Origin: Pseudomonas pharyngis
GTDB taxonomy: Bacteria; Pseudomonadota; Gammaproteobacteria; Pseudomonadales; Pseudomonadaceae
NCBI RefSeq assembly: GCF_021602345.1
Contig: NZ_BQID01000001.1
Location: 740,736 to 804,735 of the forward strand
DNA: 64,000 nt
Reading direction: 5' to 3'
The notes beneath the pieces are model-generated. The model made no database searches, was not told the DNA's origin, and saw only the letters and a program-made list of their open reading frames with translations. This document shows positions 45,674 through 55,390 of this stretch, piece after piece; within the stretch, counting starts at the first letter, position 1; every line of letters starts with the position of its first letter. The translations under genes and the position numbers were made by a program.

Positions 45674-46675
45674 ATGAAGCAACTGTCCGACGTAAAATTT
45701 TCCACCCTCGATCTGGTGCCGGTGCGCGAGAACGGCAGCCCGGCCCAGTCGCTGCGCAACTCGCTGGACCTGGCGCAGCATGTCGAGAAATTTGGCTACA
45801 CGCGGTTCTGGGTCGCCGAGCACCACAACATGGACGGCATCGCCAGTTCCGCCACCTCGGTGTTGCTGGGTTATCTGGCCGGTGGCACGTCGACCATTCG
45901 GGTTGGCTCTGGCGGTGTGATGCTGCCCAACCATGCGCCGCTGGTGATCGCGGAGCAGTTCGGCACCCTCGAAAGCCTGTATCCGGGACGTATCGACCTC
46001 GGCCTGGGCCGTGCGCCGGGTTCCGATCAGATGACCGCCCGTGCCTTGCGTCGTGAGCGTTCCGGCAGTGCTGATGATTTCCCCGAAGACGTGGCTGAGC
46101 TGGCGCGCTTTCTAGGTCCGCGCACGCCGGATCAGCGGGTGATCGCGATGCCGGGAACCGGCACCAACGTGCCGATCTGGCTGCTCGGCTCGAGTTTGTT
46201 CAGTGCGCAACTGGCCGGTGAGCGCGGTTTGCCCTACGCTTTCGCCTCGCATTTCGCACCGCGTTTCATGCACGAGGCGATTCGCGTCTACCGCAATCAC
46301 TTCAAGCCATCGGCGGTGCTCGACAAGCCGTACGTAATGCTCGGTGTGCCGTTGGTGGCAGCCGACACCGATGAACAGGCCGACTACCTGGCGACCTCGG
46401 TGTACCAACGAATCCTCGCGCTGATGCGAGGGCAAAGTCTGGTGCAGCGCCCACCGGTGAAAACCATGGACGGCCTGTGGCTGCCCCACGAGCGTGAGGC
46501 CGTGGGTGATTTCCTTGGTCTGGCGATGGTCGGCAGTCCGCAGAAAATCCGCGCGAAACTCGAAGTGCTGATCGAACAGACCCAGGCTGATGAGCTGATC
46601 TTCACCTGCGACCTGTACGAGCACGCCGATCGCCTGCATTCCTACGAACTGCTGGCGCAGGTGATGAAGGGCTGA
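45674..46675 (+). CDS. LLM-class flavin-dependent oxidoreductase (luciferase-like)
   Basis: The 333-residue protein has the bacterial luciferase-like TIM barrel ([54 protein letters not shown]). It matches the YhbW-type subgroup. It probably uses reduced FMN supplied by a partner reductase to oxidise an unknown small substrate. It is monocistronic, with a strong terminator after the stop. Confidence 0.87.
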   Translation: MKQLSDVKFSTLDLVPVRENGSPAQSLRNSLDLAQHVEKFGYTRFWVAEHHNMDGIASSATSVLLGYLAGGTSTIRVGSGGVMLPNHAPLVIAEQFGTLESLYPGRIDLGLGRAPGSDQMTARALRRERSGSADDFPEDVAELARFLGPRTPDQRVIAMPGTGTNVPIWLLGSSLFSAQLAGERGLPYAFASHFAPRFMHEAIRVYRNHFKPSAVLDKPYVMLGVPLVAADTDEQADYLATSVYQRILALMRGQSLVQRPPVKTMDGLWLPHEREAVGDFLGLAMVGSPQKIRAKLEVLIEQTQADELIFTCDLYEHADRLHSYELLAQVMKG

Positions 46676-46692
46676 GCCCGATAGCCGCGCAC

Positions 46693-46723
46693 AAAAAAGC
46701 CGACGCATTGCGTCGGCTTTTGT
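46693..46723. terminator. Bidirectional terminator after the LLM oxidoreductase
   Basis: The stem AAAAGCCGACGCA / TGCGTCGGCTTTT has A- and T-rich flanks and lies between two convergent genes. Confidence 0.88.
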
Positions 46724-46736
46724 TTCTCCGGCGTGA

Positions 46737-46961
46737 TCAGCCGCGGGTGTAGACGATCTCTTTGGCGCCGCCTTCGCAGGTGCCGACGACTTTGCCGCCA
46801 CTGGCCGCACCCTTGTCGACAATCTCCAGCGAATACCCGGAAACGCCCTTGGCATCCAGCTTGGCCGCGATTTCGGCCTTCAGTTCTTCACAGGGCTTGC
46901 CGGCAGCAAACGCACCACCCGCAAGGCTCAACAAACCTACTGCCAATATCAACTTCTTCAT
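46737..46961 (-). CDS. DUF1161 exported protein, copy 2
   Basis: The 74-residue precursor starts at ATG 46961 (an ATG three codons earlier is the alternative). The signal MKKLILAVGLLSLAGGAFA precedes GKPCEELKAEIAAKLDAKGV and VGTCEGGAKEIVYTRG. It is clearly paralogous to the protein at 44656-44895, sharing spacing of both Cys. It is periplasmic, function unknown. Confidence 0.83.
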   Translation of the reverse strand: MKKLILAVGLLSLAGGAFAAGKPCEELKAEIAAKLDAKGVSGYSLEIVDKGAASGGKVVGTCEGGAKEIVYTRG

Positions 46962-47089
46962 CGGTCGCACTCCCTGGTCGGATTAATTAAGGCGGGCATC
47001 GAGCCGTTCCCTCGATGCACTCACCTCGTAGCGCATTGCCATTCCTATGGCACTCGGCCAGCGCGCAAGTTCAGAAGCGTAGACCAAAC

Positions 47090-47305
47090 TCAGCTGCTGG
47101 CAATCCGGAACCCGACTTTCAGGGTCACTTGAAAGTGGGCAGCCTTGCCATCCTTGATGTGGCCGCGGGTTTCGGTCACTTCAAACCATTCCAGATGCTT
47201 GATGCTCTTGTTGGCCTCGGCCAACGCATTGTTGATGGCGTCTTCGATGCTGCTGGTGGACGAACCGACCAGCTCGACTTTCTTGTAGGTGTGATGGTCA
47301 CTCAT
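47090..47305 (-). CDS. Dodecin
   Basis: The 71-residue protein is a complete dodecin: KKVELVGSSTSSIEDAINNALAEA, the flavin-stacking Trp W40 in HLEWFEV, then ETRGHI and FQVTLKVGFRI. Dodecins form hollow 12-mers that store or buffer FMN/riboflavin. Proximity to an FMN-type oxidoreductase gene (45674) is suggestive only. It is monocistronic and divergent from the DUF883 gene. Confidence 0.93.
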   Translation of the reverse strand: MSDHHTYKKVELVGSSTSSIEDAINNALAEANKSIKHLEWFEVTETRGHIKDGKAAHFQVTLKVGFRIASS

Positions 47306-47461
47306 GGTGTTCTCCTTGAAGTGTGCAATTGAGCCTAGCAGCGATTTGCCGTGTTGATTTCGGCGACTTGGGGGAATGGAAGTTCAGATTTTCTGCACTT
47401 TCCAGAAACGCTGAAGTCCCAACCAACACACGCCACTCATCACCAATGCAGGAGAGCCACC

Positions 47462-47788
47462 ATGGCCAACACCTCGTTACGCAAAGCCTCGTTGCAAAGC
47501 ATGGAAGCGGAGATCGAGAGTCTGCTCAAGTCGTTGGAAAGCCTGAAGGACGACGCTTCGGACGAGTCGCGCAAGACCCTCAAGGCGCTCAAGAGCAACG
47601 CTGAAAGCGCGCTGAAACATTCGCGCAGCCTGCTCAGCGATGCCTACGAAGAAGTCAAAGTCAAAACCCGCGAGACCGGGATTGCCACACGCGATTACGC
47701 GCAGGAACACCCGTGGACGACTGCCGGTGTGGCGGTCGGTGCGCTGGGTCTGCTGGCCGCTTACTTGCTGTTCAAGCGCGGCGAGTGA
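47462..47788 (+). CDS. DUF883 (ElaB/YqjD-type) membrane-anchored protein
   Basis: The 108-residue protein starts at ATG 47462 (GGAG upstream). A charged helical region (~1-85) is followed by one C-terminal membrane helix ([17 protein letters not shown]) ending KRGE. The motif [16 protein letters not shown] is diagnostic of DUF883. In enterics such proteins tether stationary-phase ribosomes to the membrane. It overlaps the end of trpI by 28 bp in convergent orientation. Confidence 0.88.
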   Translation: MANTSLRKASLQSMEAEIESLLKSLESLKDDASDESRKTLKALKSNAESALKHSRSLLSDAYEEVKVKTRETGIATRDYAQEHPWTTAGVAVGALGLLAAYLLFKRGE

Positions 47789-48678
47789 TCCGCCTGGCGC
47801 AGTTCGTTCCTGAGCCACTGCGCCAATTGCCGGGCGCGCCCGTCCGCGGCGCGCTTGGGTAGCCACAACGCCAGTTGCGCCGGGGTTTCGCTGAAACCCC
47901 ACGGCGCGACCAGGCGCCCGGCCTTCAAGTCTTCGGTCACCAGCGGTTCCGGTGCGATCGCCACGCCCAGCCCGGCGACGGCCGCTTCCAGCAAGTAATA
48001 CAAATGCTCGAAACCTTGCCCCATCTTCAACGCCTTGGCGTTGAGGCCGCTTTGCTGCGCCCAGCTCGGCCAGGCTTGCGGGCGTGAAGTCGTGTGCAGC
48101 AAGGGTTCATCGAGCAGGGCAATGGGCGGTGCCGATTGCAGGCGCTGGTAGCCGCTGAACAGCGGGCTCATGACCGGGCCGATGCGCTCGCTGGCCAGCT
48201 CATAGACTTGCATGTCTGCGGGCCATGGCGGTTCGGCGAACAGCAGCAATGCATCCAGCCCCGGGCGACGCGGGTCGAGATCGCCTTCGCCGGCTGACAG
48301 GTGCAGACGCAAATCCGGCAGATCGGTATTCAGCCTTCCCAGTCGCGGAATGAACCAGCGCGCCAGCAAGCTACCGGAGCAACCGAGCACGAACGGCGCA
48401 TCGGCGGTGCTTTGGGTCAGTTCGGCGCAGACGCTGCGCAAGCGGTCGAACGCCTCGCCGCTGGCATCGCGCAGGCGGATGCCGGCATCTGTGAGTTTCA
48501 GGCCACGACCGTCCTTGACGAAAAGACTGACGCCGAGATGCTCTTCCAGCACCTTGAGCTGGCGGCTGACCGCACCGTGGGTGACGTGCAGTTGCTCCGC
48601 AGCCTGGCTGACACTGTTCAGGCGGGCGGTGGCTTCGAAGGCGCGCAGGGCGTTCAGCGGGGGAAGGTCATGGCTCAT
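47761..48678 (-). CDS. trpI: LysR-type activator of trpBA, TrpI
   Basis: The 305-residue regulator has an N-terminal winged helix ([42 protein letters not shown], ~9-51) and a periplasmic-binding-protein-like effector domain. Its position divergent from trpBA identifies TrpI, which in Pseudomonas activates trpBA when indoleglycerol phosphate accumulates. The C-terminal reading frame overlaps the DUF883 gene. Confidence 0.93.
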   Translation of the reverse strand: MSHDLPPLNALRAFEATARLNSVSQAAEQLHVTHGAVSRQLKVLEEHLGVSLFVKDGRGLKLTDAGIRLRDASGEAFDRLRSVCAELTQSTADAPFVLGCSGSLLARWFIPRLGRLNTDLPDLRLHLSAGEGDLDPRRPGLDALLLFAEPPWPADMQVYELASERIGPVMSPLFSGYQRLQSAPPIALLDEPLLHTTSRPQAWPSWAQQSGLNAKALKMGQGFEHLYYLLEAAVAGLGVAIAPEPLVTEDLKAGRLVAPWGFSETPAQLALWLPKRAADGRARQLAQWLRNELRQADHSPRLNSK

Positions 48679-50037
<1,359 letters not shown>

Positions 50038-50038
<1 letters not shown>

Positions 50039-50850
50039 TGAGCCGCCTGCAAACCCGCTTTGCCGAACTCAAAGAACAGAATCGCGCCGCCCTCGTGACC
50101 TTCGTCACCGCTGGCGACCCGGACTACGACACTTCGCTGGCGATCCTCAAAGGCCTGCCGAAAGCCGGTGCCGACGTGATCGAACTGGGCATGCCGTTCA
50201 CCGACCCGATGGCCGATGGCCCGGCGATTCAGCTGGCGAACATCCGTGCCCTGGGCGCCAAGCAGAACCTGGTCAAAACCCTGCAAATGGTCCGCGAGTT
50301 CCGCCAGGACAACAGCGACACGCCGCTGGTGCTGATGGGGTACTTCAACCCGATCCACAAGTTCGGCGTCGAGCGCTTCATCGCCGAGGCCAAGGAGGCC
50401 GGCGTTGATGGCCTGATCGTGGTCGACATGCCGCCGGAGCATAACTCGGAGCTGTGCGACCCGGCCCAGGCGGCGGGCATCGACTTCATCCGTCTGACCA
50501 CCCCGACCACCGATGATGCGCGTCTGCCGAAAGTGTTGAACGGCAGCTCCGGCTTTGTTTACTACGTGTCGGTTGCCGGTGTGACCGGCGCCGGTGCGGC
50601 GACTCTGGAACACGTCGAGGAAGCGGTGGCGCGTCTGCGTCGTCATACCGATCTGCCGATCAGCATCGGTTTCGGTATCCGCACGCCGGAGCAGGCCGCG
50701 TCCATCGCGCGTCTGGCCGACGGTGTGGTGGTGGGCTCGGCGCTGATCGATCACATCGCCAATGCGACCACACCGGACCAGGCCATCGACGGCGTGCTGA
50801 GCCTGTGCTCGGCGCTGTCCGAAGGCGTGCGTAAGGCTCGCGTCAGCTGA
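50038..50850 (+). CDS. trpA: Tryptophan synthase alpha chain
   Basis: The 270-residue TIM-barrel enzyme splits indoleglycerol phosphate to indole and G3P; indole is channelled to TrpB. Catalytic residues E49 ([11 protein letters not shown]) and D60 (MADGP) are present, as are the phosphate-binding [10 protein letters not shown] and VVVGSALI loops. It overlaps trpB by one base and ends at a strong terminator. Confidence 0.97.
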
Positions 50851-50913
50851 AGGTAAAGTTCCTGATACAGAGGAATTAGGGCCTCGCGGCACAGACTAAT
50901 TGAGCAAGACCGA

Positions 50914-50945
50914 GGGGTTCAGAGCCACGTTCTGAACCCCTTTTT
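50914..50945 (+). terminator. Terminator of trpBA
   Basis: The stem GGGGTTCAGA / TCTGAACCCC is followed directly by TTTTT. Confidence 0.92.
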
Positions 50946-50972
50946 GCTGTCAGTGCAGTGAGGAAAGACCCG

Positions 50973-51416
50973 ATGAAAATGCCGAAACGTCTGATTGCCA
51001 GTCTGGGCGTGCTGATGATCAGCGCGACGCCGCTGCTGGCCAGCGCCGATCCGCGCGACGATCACGACCACGGCGGCCCGCAACAGGGCCACTACGACAA
51101 TCGCGGTGGTGATCACCATGATTGGCAAAACAACCATCGCGGCGGCCCGCCGCCTCGGGACTTCGGCCCGGTGCGTCAGGTGATCCGTGACAATCATGGC
51201 TACTTCGTGCGCGGTGCGCCGCCACCTCCAGGCATCCATCTGGTTCGTGGCCGACCGCTGCCCCATGGCTATTACGGCGAGCGCCTGGATAACCGGGCCT
51301 TGAGTCGTTTGCCGTATTACCCGGGTTATGAATGGCGTCGTGCCGGCGGTGACATCGTGCTGATCGCGGTAGGCAGCGGGGTCGTTTACGAAGTGCTGGA
51401 TGGCGTTCTGTACTGA
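50973..51416 (+). CDS. RcnB-family exported protein
   Basis: The 147-residue precursor starts at ATG 50973 (GAGGAAAG upstream). The signal peptide ends near ASADPR (~28). A low-complexity His/Asp/Gly-rich segment follows (DDHDHGGPQQGHYDN...HHDWQNNHRGG, ~30-58), then the RcnB core (GYYGERLDNRALSRLPYYPGYEWRR...EVLDGVLY). It is periplasmic. RcnB affects Ni/Co homeostasis in E. coli, so metal binding by the His-rich part is plausible but untested here. A terminator follows. Confidence 0.82.
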   Translation: MKMPKRLIASLGVLMISATPLLASADPRDDHDHGGPQQGHYDNRGGDHHDWQNNHRGGPPPRDFGPVRQVIRDNHGYFVRGAPPPPGIHLVRGRPLPHGYYGERLDNRALSRLPYYPGYEWRRAGGDIVLIAVGSGVVYEVLDGVLY

Positions 51417-51427
51417 TCGTCAGGCAA

Positions 51428-51465
51428 TAAAAAAGACCGCAGCCTTTACGGGCTGCGGTCTTTTG
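51428..51465. terminator. Bidirectional terminator between rcnB-like and DUF4105 genes
   Basis: The stem GACCGCAGCC / GGCTGCGGTC is flanked by A6 and TTTTGTTTT between convergent genes. Confidence 0.9.
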
Positions 51466-51481
51466 TTTTCAGGGCTGCTGT

Positions 51482-53443
51482 TCAGGGCAACTCCAATCCG
51501 CCCGAGGCTTTGTGCAGTTTGCGCAGATGCTCGCCGATCTGCTTCACGTTGGCCTCGCTGGCCGCAATCTCGGCTGCTCGTTTGGGTTCCAGTAACGCGC
51601 GCACTTCCTTATCCAGATCGCCGGTCAAGGCCAGCAACTGTTTCTGACGCTGGCTGCTTTCCGCTTCCAGTCGGCTGAATTCGCTCGGTTGCGGCAGGCC
51701 ATAACCTCGGGAGTCGAGCAATTCTGCCGGTCGGCTGAGGAAGCCGCTGTTGGCGAGAATCTGCTGCAAGGTGGCGTTGGCCTTGTCCATGCCTCCGTTC
51801 TCCAGCTCACGGGCGCCGAGGTAGCGTTGCTTGACCTCATCCTGAGCCAGCAGCAGTTGGCGGCGGAAACTGGCCTGTTCCAGCAATAGCAGTGCGGCAC
51901 TGGTGCGCAGGTCAGCCCGTTCGAACCATGGACGACGCTCCTCGGCAGACAGCGAAAGCCATTCTTCAACGGTTGTCTGCTTGATCGGCAATTGCTTCTT
52001 CAACACATCGAACATCGCTTGATATCGATCACGGAACGAGTCGAAGCGATAACCCAGGCGCAGCGCCTCTTTCGGATCATCGAGCACGCTGGTGTCGGCC
52101 AGGCCTCGCCCCTTCAGCACTTCCAGCAAACCGTTGGGCATGATGCTGTCGAGGCCGGTCAACCGGGCGTTATTGCTGCCGCTGCGCAGCAGTTTCAAGC
52201 CTTCGACCGCACAGTTGTTGGAGAGGAAGAAGTAATTGCCGTCGTAGCTCCAGTGCATTTCGGCAGCGTGTTCGACCACGCCCTCGATTTCGCTGCGAGA
52301 GAGATTCAGCGGCACCGACGCCAGGCTGCGCAGTTCGGTCTTGGTGTATTCGTCGATCACCTGCGCCAGCGGCAGCACGAACAGTCGCGAAGGGTACTTG
52401 CCGACCAGCCCGTCCCAGCTCGAGAGCTGCACGTCGCCGACGAAAGCGCGGTACGACAACACCAGATGCTGATCCAGATCCAGTCGGCAGTCCGGCCCGC
52501 GTGGCCGGCCCGGTGCGCAGATCACCAGACGCAACATGCTGTGGCCCCAACGGCTGACCCAGTTCTGGTTGGCTTCGGCCAGCAAATAATCCACCGCGTA
52601 CACCCGTTCCGGATCGACCTGGCCCAGGGGCTGTTTGGCAAAGTCGTTGCCGGCATTGAGGAAAGCGAAGGTTTTGGCGCATTCATCCTTTGCTGGCGGT
52701 GCCCAGCCGAAGTGTTCCTGGTAATAGCGATACAGCGCCGGGCGACGACAGGCGTAACTCGGGTCGAGGAGGAAATACTCCATATTGACCGCGACAAACT
52801 CCTTCGGGCTGGAGATTTCGTAGAGGTCGGGGCTGCGGGCGATCTGCCGGTTGTGCTGTTCCCGCTCACCCCGACGCCCGACGTATTGCTGCCAGCCGGC
52901 GAGGTCGAGCAGGCGTGGATCATCGCTGAGGGTGAAGCGCCGACCGTTCTGGCCGCGGCACTCATCGGGAATGCCGATCAGCCCGGCGCTGTTGTTGCGC
53001 CGGGTGCAGCGCTGGATCAGCGTGCGTTCGGCCGCCGGCCACAAGCGCGCGCGATCGTAAATGTGGGTGATTTCGTGCAGCACCGTGGCCAGCAGTTCCC
53101 GGCGAACGGTGCCGTGGGGGCGATTGGTTTTTTGAGTGGCCGCGCTGCCATCGGTTAGTCCGGCGAGCAGTTTGCGGTTCAGATCCAGTTCGGAGACGAG
53201 CGTCGCCTGACCATAGGCGTTGCCGGGCATGTCGTCGGTCCAGCCGACATCGATGCGCCGATCCAGGCGTTCGATGAAGCTCGGCGGCAATGCCTGCATG
53301 GCTTCATCGAGCAGCGCCTGGCTGGCCTGTTGTTGGGTGGGGCTCAAGCCATCGGTCTTGAGCCGCAATTGCAGGCCGGCGTGGGCGCTGTTGCCAAGCA
53401 GCAACAACGCCCCGGCCAGCAGCCAGGCGCCGAGTGACCTCAC
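51482..53443 (-). CDS. Exported DUF4105 protein with HExxH metallopeptidase-like N-terminus
   Basis: The 653-residue precursor has a signal peptide (to ~A22). The N-terminal third has a zinc-site motif VLHEITHIYDRA (H123-E124-H127) and, ~90 residues on, KEFVAVNMEYFLLDP, a plausible third ligand. A DUF4105 domain follows (~275-450) with conserved WGHSM (H301) and SNNCAVEG (C411). The C-terminal 170 residues are helical and charged. It is probably a periplasmic or outer-membrane-associated hydrolase of unknown substrate. Its start overlaps the DUF2388 gene upstream by 4 bp. Confidence 0.8.
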   Translation of the reverse strand: MRSLGAWLLAGALLLLGNSAHAGLQLRLKTDGLSPTQQQASQALLDEAMQALPPSFIERLDRRIDVGWTDDMPGNAYGQATLVSELDLNRKLLAGLTDGSAATQKTNRPHGTVRRELLATVLHEITHIYDRARLWPAAERTLIQRCTRRNNSAGLIGIPDECRGQNGRRFTLSDDPRLLDLAGWQQYVGRRGEREQHNRQIARSPDLYEISSPKEFVAVNMEYFLLDPSYACRRPALYRYYQEHFGWAPPAKDECAKTFAFLNAGNDFAKQPLGQVDPERVYAVDYLLAEANQNWVSRWGHSMLRLVICAPGRPRGPDCRLDLDQHLVLSYRAFVGDVQLSSWDGLVGKYPSRLFVLPLAQVIDEYTKTELRSLASVPLNLSRSEIEGVVEHAAEMHWSYDGNYFFLSNNCAVEGLKLLRSGSNNARLTGLDSIMPNGLLEVLKGRGLADTSVLDDPKEALRLGYRFDSFRDRYQAMFDVLKKQLPIKQTTVEEWLSLSAEERRPWFERADLRTSAALLLLEQASFRRQLLLAQDEVKQRYLGARELENGGMDKANATLQQILANSGFLSRPAELLDSRGYGLPQPSEFSRLEAESSQRQKQLLALTGDLDKEVRALLEPKRAAEIAASEANVKQIGEHLRKLHKASGGLELP

Positions 53444-53760
53444 AGTGCGAGGATGGCTTCGGCGAGTACCTGATCACTGGCGTCGCGGGCTTCCGGCACG
53501 CGGGTGCGCAAGGTCTTGAAGGCCGCTTCCAGGTTTGCACCACGGATATCACCGTCGCTGGCCACGAAACTGGCAGCGTCGTCATGGGCTTCGCGGATGA
53601 TTTTCGAATCGCGAATCGACGTAGTAGTGTCGGAGGTGAAATCGATGGTGCGCTGGGAAGCGCGGACGATGATGTTACTGGTGGCTACCAGGGTATGTGC
53701 CTGGGCCATATCGGCCAACAACAGCAGGCCAAGGGCGGCAGCAATCAGCGGGCTACGCAT
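53440..53760 (-). CDS. DUF2388 exported protein, copy A
   Basis: The 106-residue precursor has a signal peptide (cleavage near AQAHT, ~22). The DUF2388 core reads SIRDSKIIREAHDDAASFVASDGDIRGANLEAAFKTLR. It is translationally coupled to the DUF4105 gene (ATGA overlap) and is one of three tandem paralogues, which share the block DDAA-FVAS-G-RG--LE-AL. It is periplasmic with no Cys, function unknown. Confidence 0.82.
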   Translation of the reverse strand: MRSPLIAAALGLLLLADMAQAHTLVATSNIIVRASQRTIDFTSDTTTSIRDSKIIREAHDDAASFVASDGDIRGANLEAAFKTLRTRVPEARDASDQVLAEAILAL

Positions 53761-53787
53761 GGAACGACTCCGAAAGGACAGGGATGA

Positions 53788-54096
53788 CTATTGGACGAGA
53801 ATTGCCTGTGCCAGTTCAAGGTCACTGACATGAAGTTTTGGCCGGCTCTTGCGCAGGTAATGCAGCGCAGATTCGAGCTGTGCGCCGCGCATCTGGCCGT
53901 CACTGGCAACGAACGCTGCGGCATCGTCGTGCGCGGCGATGATCAGTTTACGGTCGAACGGTGCGGAAGAAACCATGCCCGTGGCCCAGACGCTGACGAC
54001 GGTGTTCTGTGTGGACACATCGAAGGCGTCTGCCAGAGGAATCCAGCAGGCGGTGAGCAGTAAAGAAGGGATAAGCAGATTTGAAAGAAAACGCAT
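53788..54096 (-). CDS. DUF2388 exported protein, copy B
   Basis: The 102-residue precursor is read from ATG 54096 (an ATG four codons upstream is the alternative). The signal peptide ends near LADAF (~25). The core RKLIIAAHDDAAAFVASDGQMRGAQLESALHYLRKSRP matches the neighbours, and the N-terminal part is the most diverged of the three. It lies 27 bp upstream of copy A, so they are probably co-transcribed. Confidence 0.8.
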   Translation of the reverse strand: MRFLSNLLIPSLLLTACWIPLADAFDVSTQNTVVSVWATGMVSSAPFDRKLIIAAHDDAAAFVASDGQMRGAQLESALHYLRKSRPKLHVSDLELAQAILVQ

Positions 54097-54203
54097 GGGA
54101 CTCGGCAACTGTTGGCGAGTCCCAAGGCTAGCGCAATGCCCCGACTAGAGCCAGCGCCGAAACATCGGGACACGACCGGCGTGTCCCGCGATGCCCCTGT
54201 CGC

Positions 54204-54521
54204 TTAGATCGTCAGAATGGCCTGGGCCAGCTGTGCGTCGGTCGCGTTCAGTTGCGGAGCCTGATGACGGATGTGATCCAGTGCGCTCTCCAGTTTCACA
54301 CCACGGATTTCACCTTCGCTGGCCACGAAGCTGGCAGCGTCGTCACGGGCAGCGAGCACGATCTTGTCGTCACGGAAGGACGACGTAACGTCGGAGGTGG
54401 CATCTGAAGAAGACTTGAGCGCGCCAACCACGGCGTCGGTGGTCACGATGAAGCTGCTGGCGCTGGCGTTGGCAGCGACGGCCAGCAGGGCGGCGGCGCT
54501 AAGAAGACGAAGACGGGACAT
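54204..54521 (-). CDS. DUF2388 exported protein, copy C
   Basis: The 105-residue precursor starts at ATG 54521. The signal peptide ends near ASASSF (~22). The core FRDDKIVLAARDDAASFVASEGEIRGVKLESALDHIRHQAP matches the other copies. A stem GGGACACG / CGTGTCCC (54168-54187) follows the stop without a T-run. It is first in the minus-strand series C-B-A-DUF4105, with 107 bp to copy B. Confidence 0.82.
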   Translation of the reverse strand: MSRLRLLSAAALLAVAANASASSFIVTTDAVVGALKSSSDATSDVTSSFRDDKIVLAARDDAASFVASEGEIRGVKLESALDHIRHQAPQLNATDAQLAQAILTI

Positions 54522-54853
54522 GGGGGAACTCCTGTGGATAAACCGTATTGAGAGGTGGCTCGGTGTCTGAAGGTCAGACGCCAGTTGCACAGCATTCGCC
54601 ACGTTCTGAATGGAGCTTAGGCTTCCGTTGCAACTTCGCACAGTGGTCAGGATGCTGGCCTGAACCGATTTCTCGTAACTGTACCTGTCTTGAATTTAAG
54701 TATGAGAACTGTACCTGTCCGATGATCGAGGGTGGCTACTCGGTTTTCTCAGGCCACAAACGACAAGACCCGTCGCGGTTTCCCGCGACGGCTCTTGTTT
54801 ATTCAATTCGGGTTGCTGGCGGTGGGTCTAGCGACCAGAGCCAGCGACGCTGA
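54522..54853. other. Intergenic region upstream of DUF2388 copy C
   Basis: These 332 bp hold two copies of AACTGTACCTGTC (54677-54689 and 54707-54719, start-to-start 30 bp) and the DUF1127 terminator (54764-54800). No convincing gene is present. Confidence 0.7.
54764..54800 (-). terminator. Terminator after the DUF1127 gene
   Basis: On the minus strand the stem GAGCCGTCGCGGG / CCGCGACGGGTCTTG lies ~55 bp past the stop. The flank on the plus side is T-rich, so it may be bidirectional. Confidence 0.65.
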
Positions 54854-55069
54854 TTAGCGCCAGAACGGCTTGCTCAGCTCTTCGTAGCGTTGTGCTTCGC
54901 TGATACCGGCATCGGCCAGCAGACGCGAATCCAGACGAGCCAGTTGGTGGCGGCTGGAGATGCGGCGCTGCCACAACATCAGGTTGGCGATAACGCGCAG
55001 AGGCAGGGAAGCCTGGGTTTTTGCAGCTTTGTCTTCGAAGAACAGTTCGGAACTGAGTGTACGTTCCAT
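54854..55069 (-). CDS. DUF1127 (YjiS-like) small basic protein
   Basis: The 71-residue protein is read from ATG 55069, which has GGAAGG at correct spacing; the ATG three codons upstream abuts that site. It ends in the DUF1127 motif RRISSRHQLARLDSRLLADAGISEAQRYEELSKPFW. Small Arg-rich DUF1127 proteins are cytosolic and have been linked to RNA binding and metabolic regulation in other proteobacteria. Repeated AACTGTA-type sites lie upstream. Confidence 0.85.
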   Translation of the reverse strand: MERTLSSELFFEDKAAKTQASLPLRVIANLMLWQRRISSRHQLARLDSRLLADAGISEAQRYEELSKPFWR

Positions 55070-55390
55070 GGTTGACATCCTTCCGCTTGTGGCGGGATTA
55101 GGTAGTGGTTTAACTGGTGCCCATGATCCTCTCGTTTGGCCAGACTCTCTAGATACAGTTCACCTGTATTGTGAGTGACCAGTTAACTGTTTATATGGGG
55201 TGTACGGGTCAAAATTGCGCAAACTGTACCTGTCTGCGCTTATTTGGTGCATTTTGACCCAGTTTGATGATGTGAGTAGGTAAAAGCTGTAGGAAATGAC
55301 CGGTACAGCAGTACAGTTTTTGACGATTGCAGTGGTTTTCAAAATCCCGCTGGCGAAACTGTGTTTGCGCCAGCGGAAAATCTGTGCGGA
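55070..55390. other. Intergenic region upstream of the DUF1127 gene
   Basis: These 321 bp are AT-rich for this genome and carry three AACTGTA-core sites: minus-strand AACTGTATCTAGAG (55160-55147), plus-strand AACTGTACCTGTCT (55222-55235) and minus-strand AACTGTACTGCTGTACC (55310-55294). The DUF1127 promoter and the terminator of the next operon (55347-55376) also lie here. Confidence 0.7.
55347..55376 (-). terminator. Terminator of the CoA-transferase gene
   Basis: The stem CCGCTGGCG / CGCCAGCGG with a 12-base loop is followed on the minus strand by GATTTTG, 14 bp past the stop. Confidence 0.7.
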
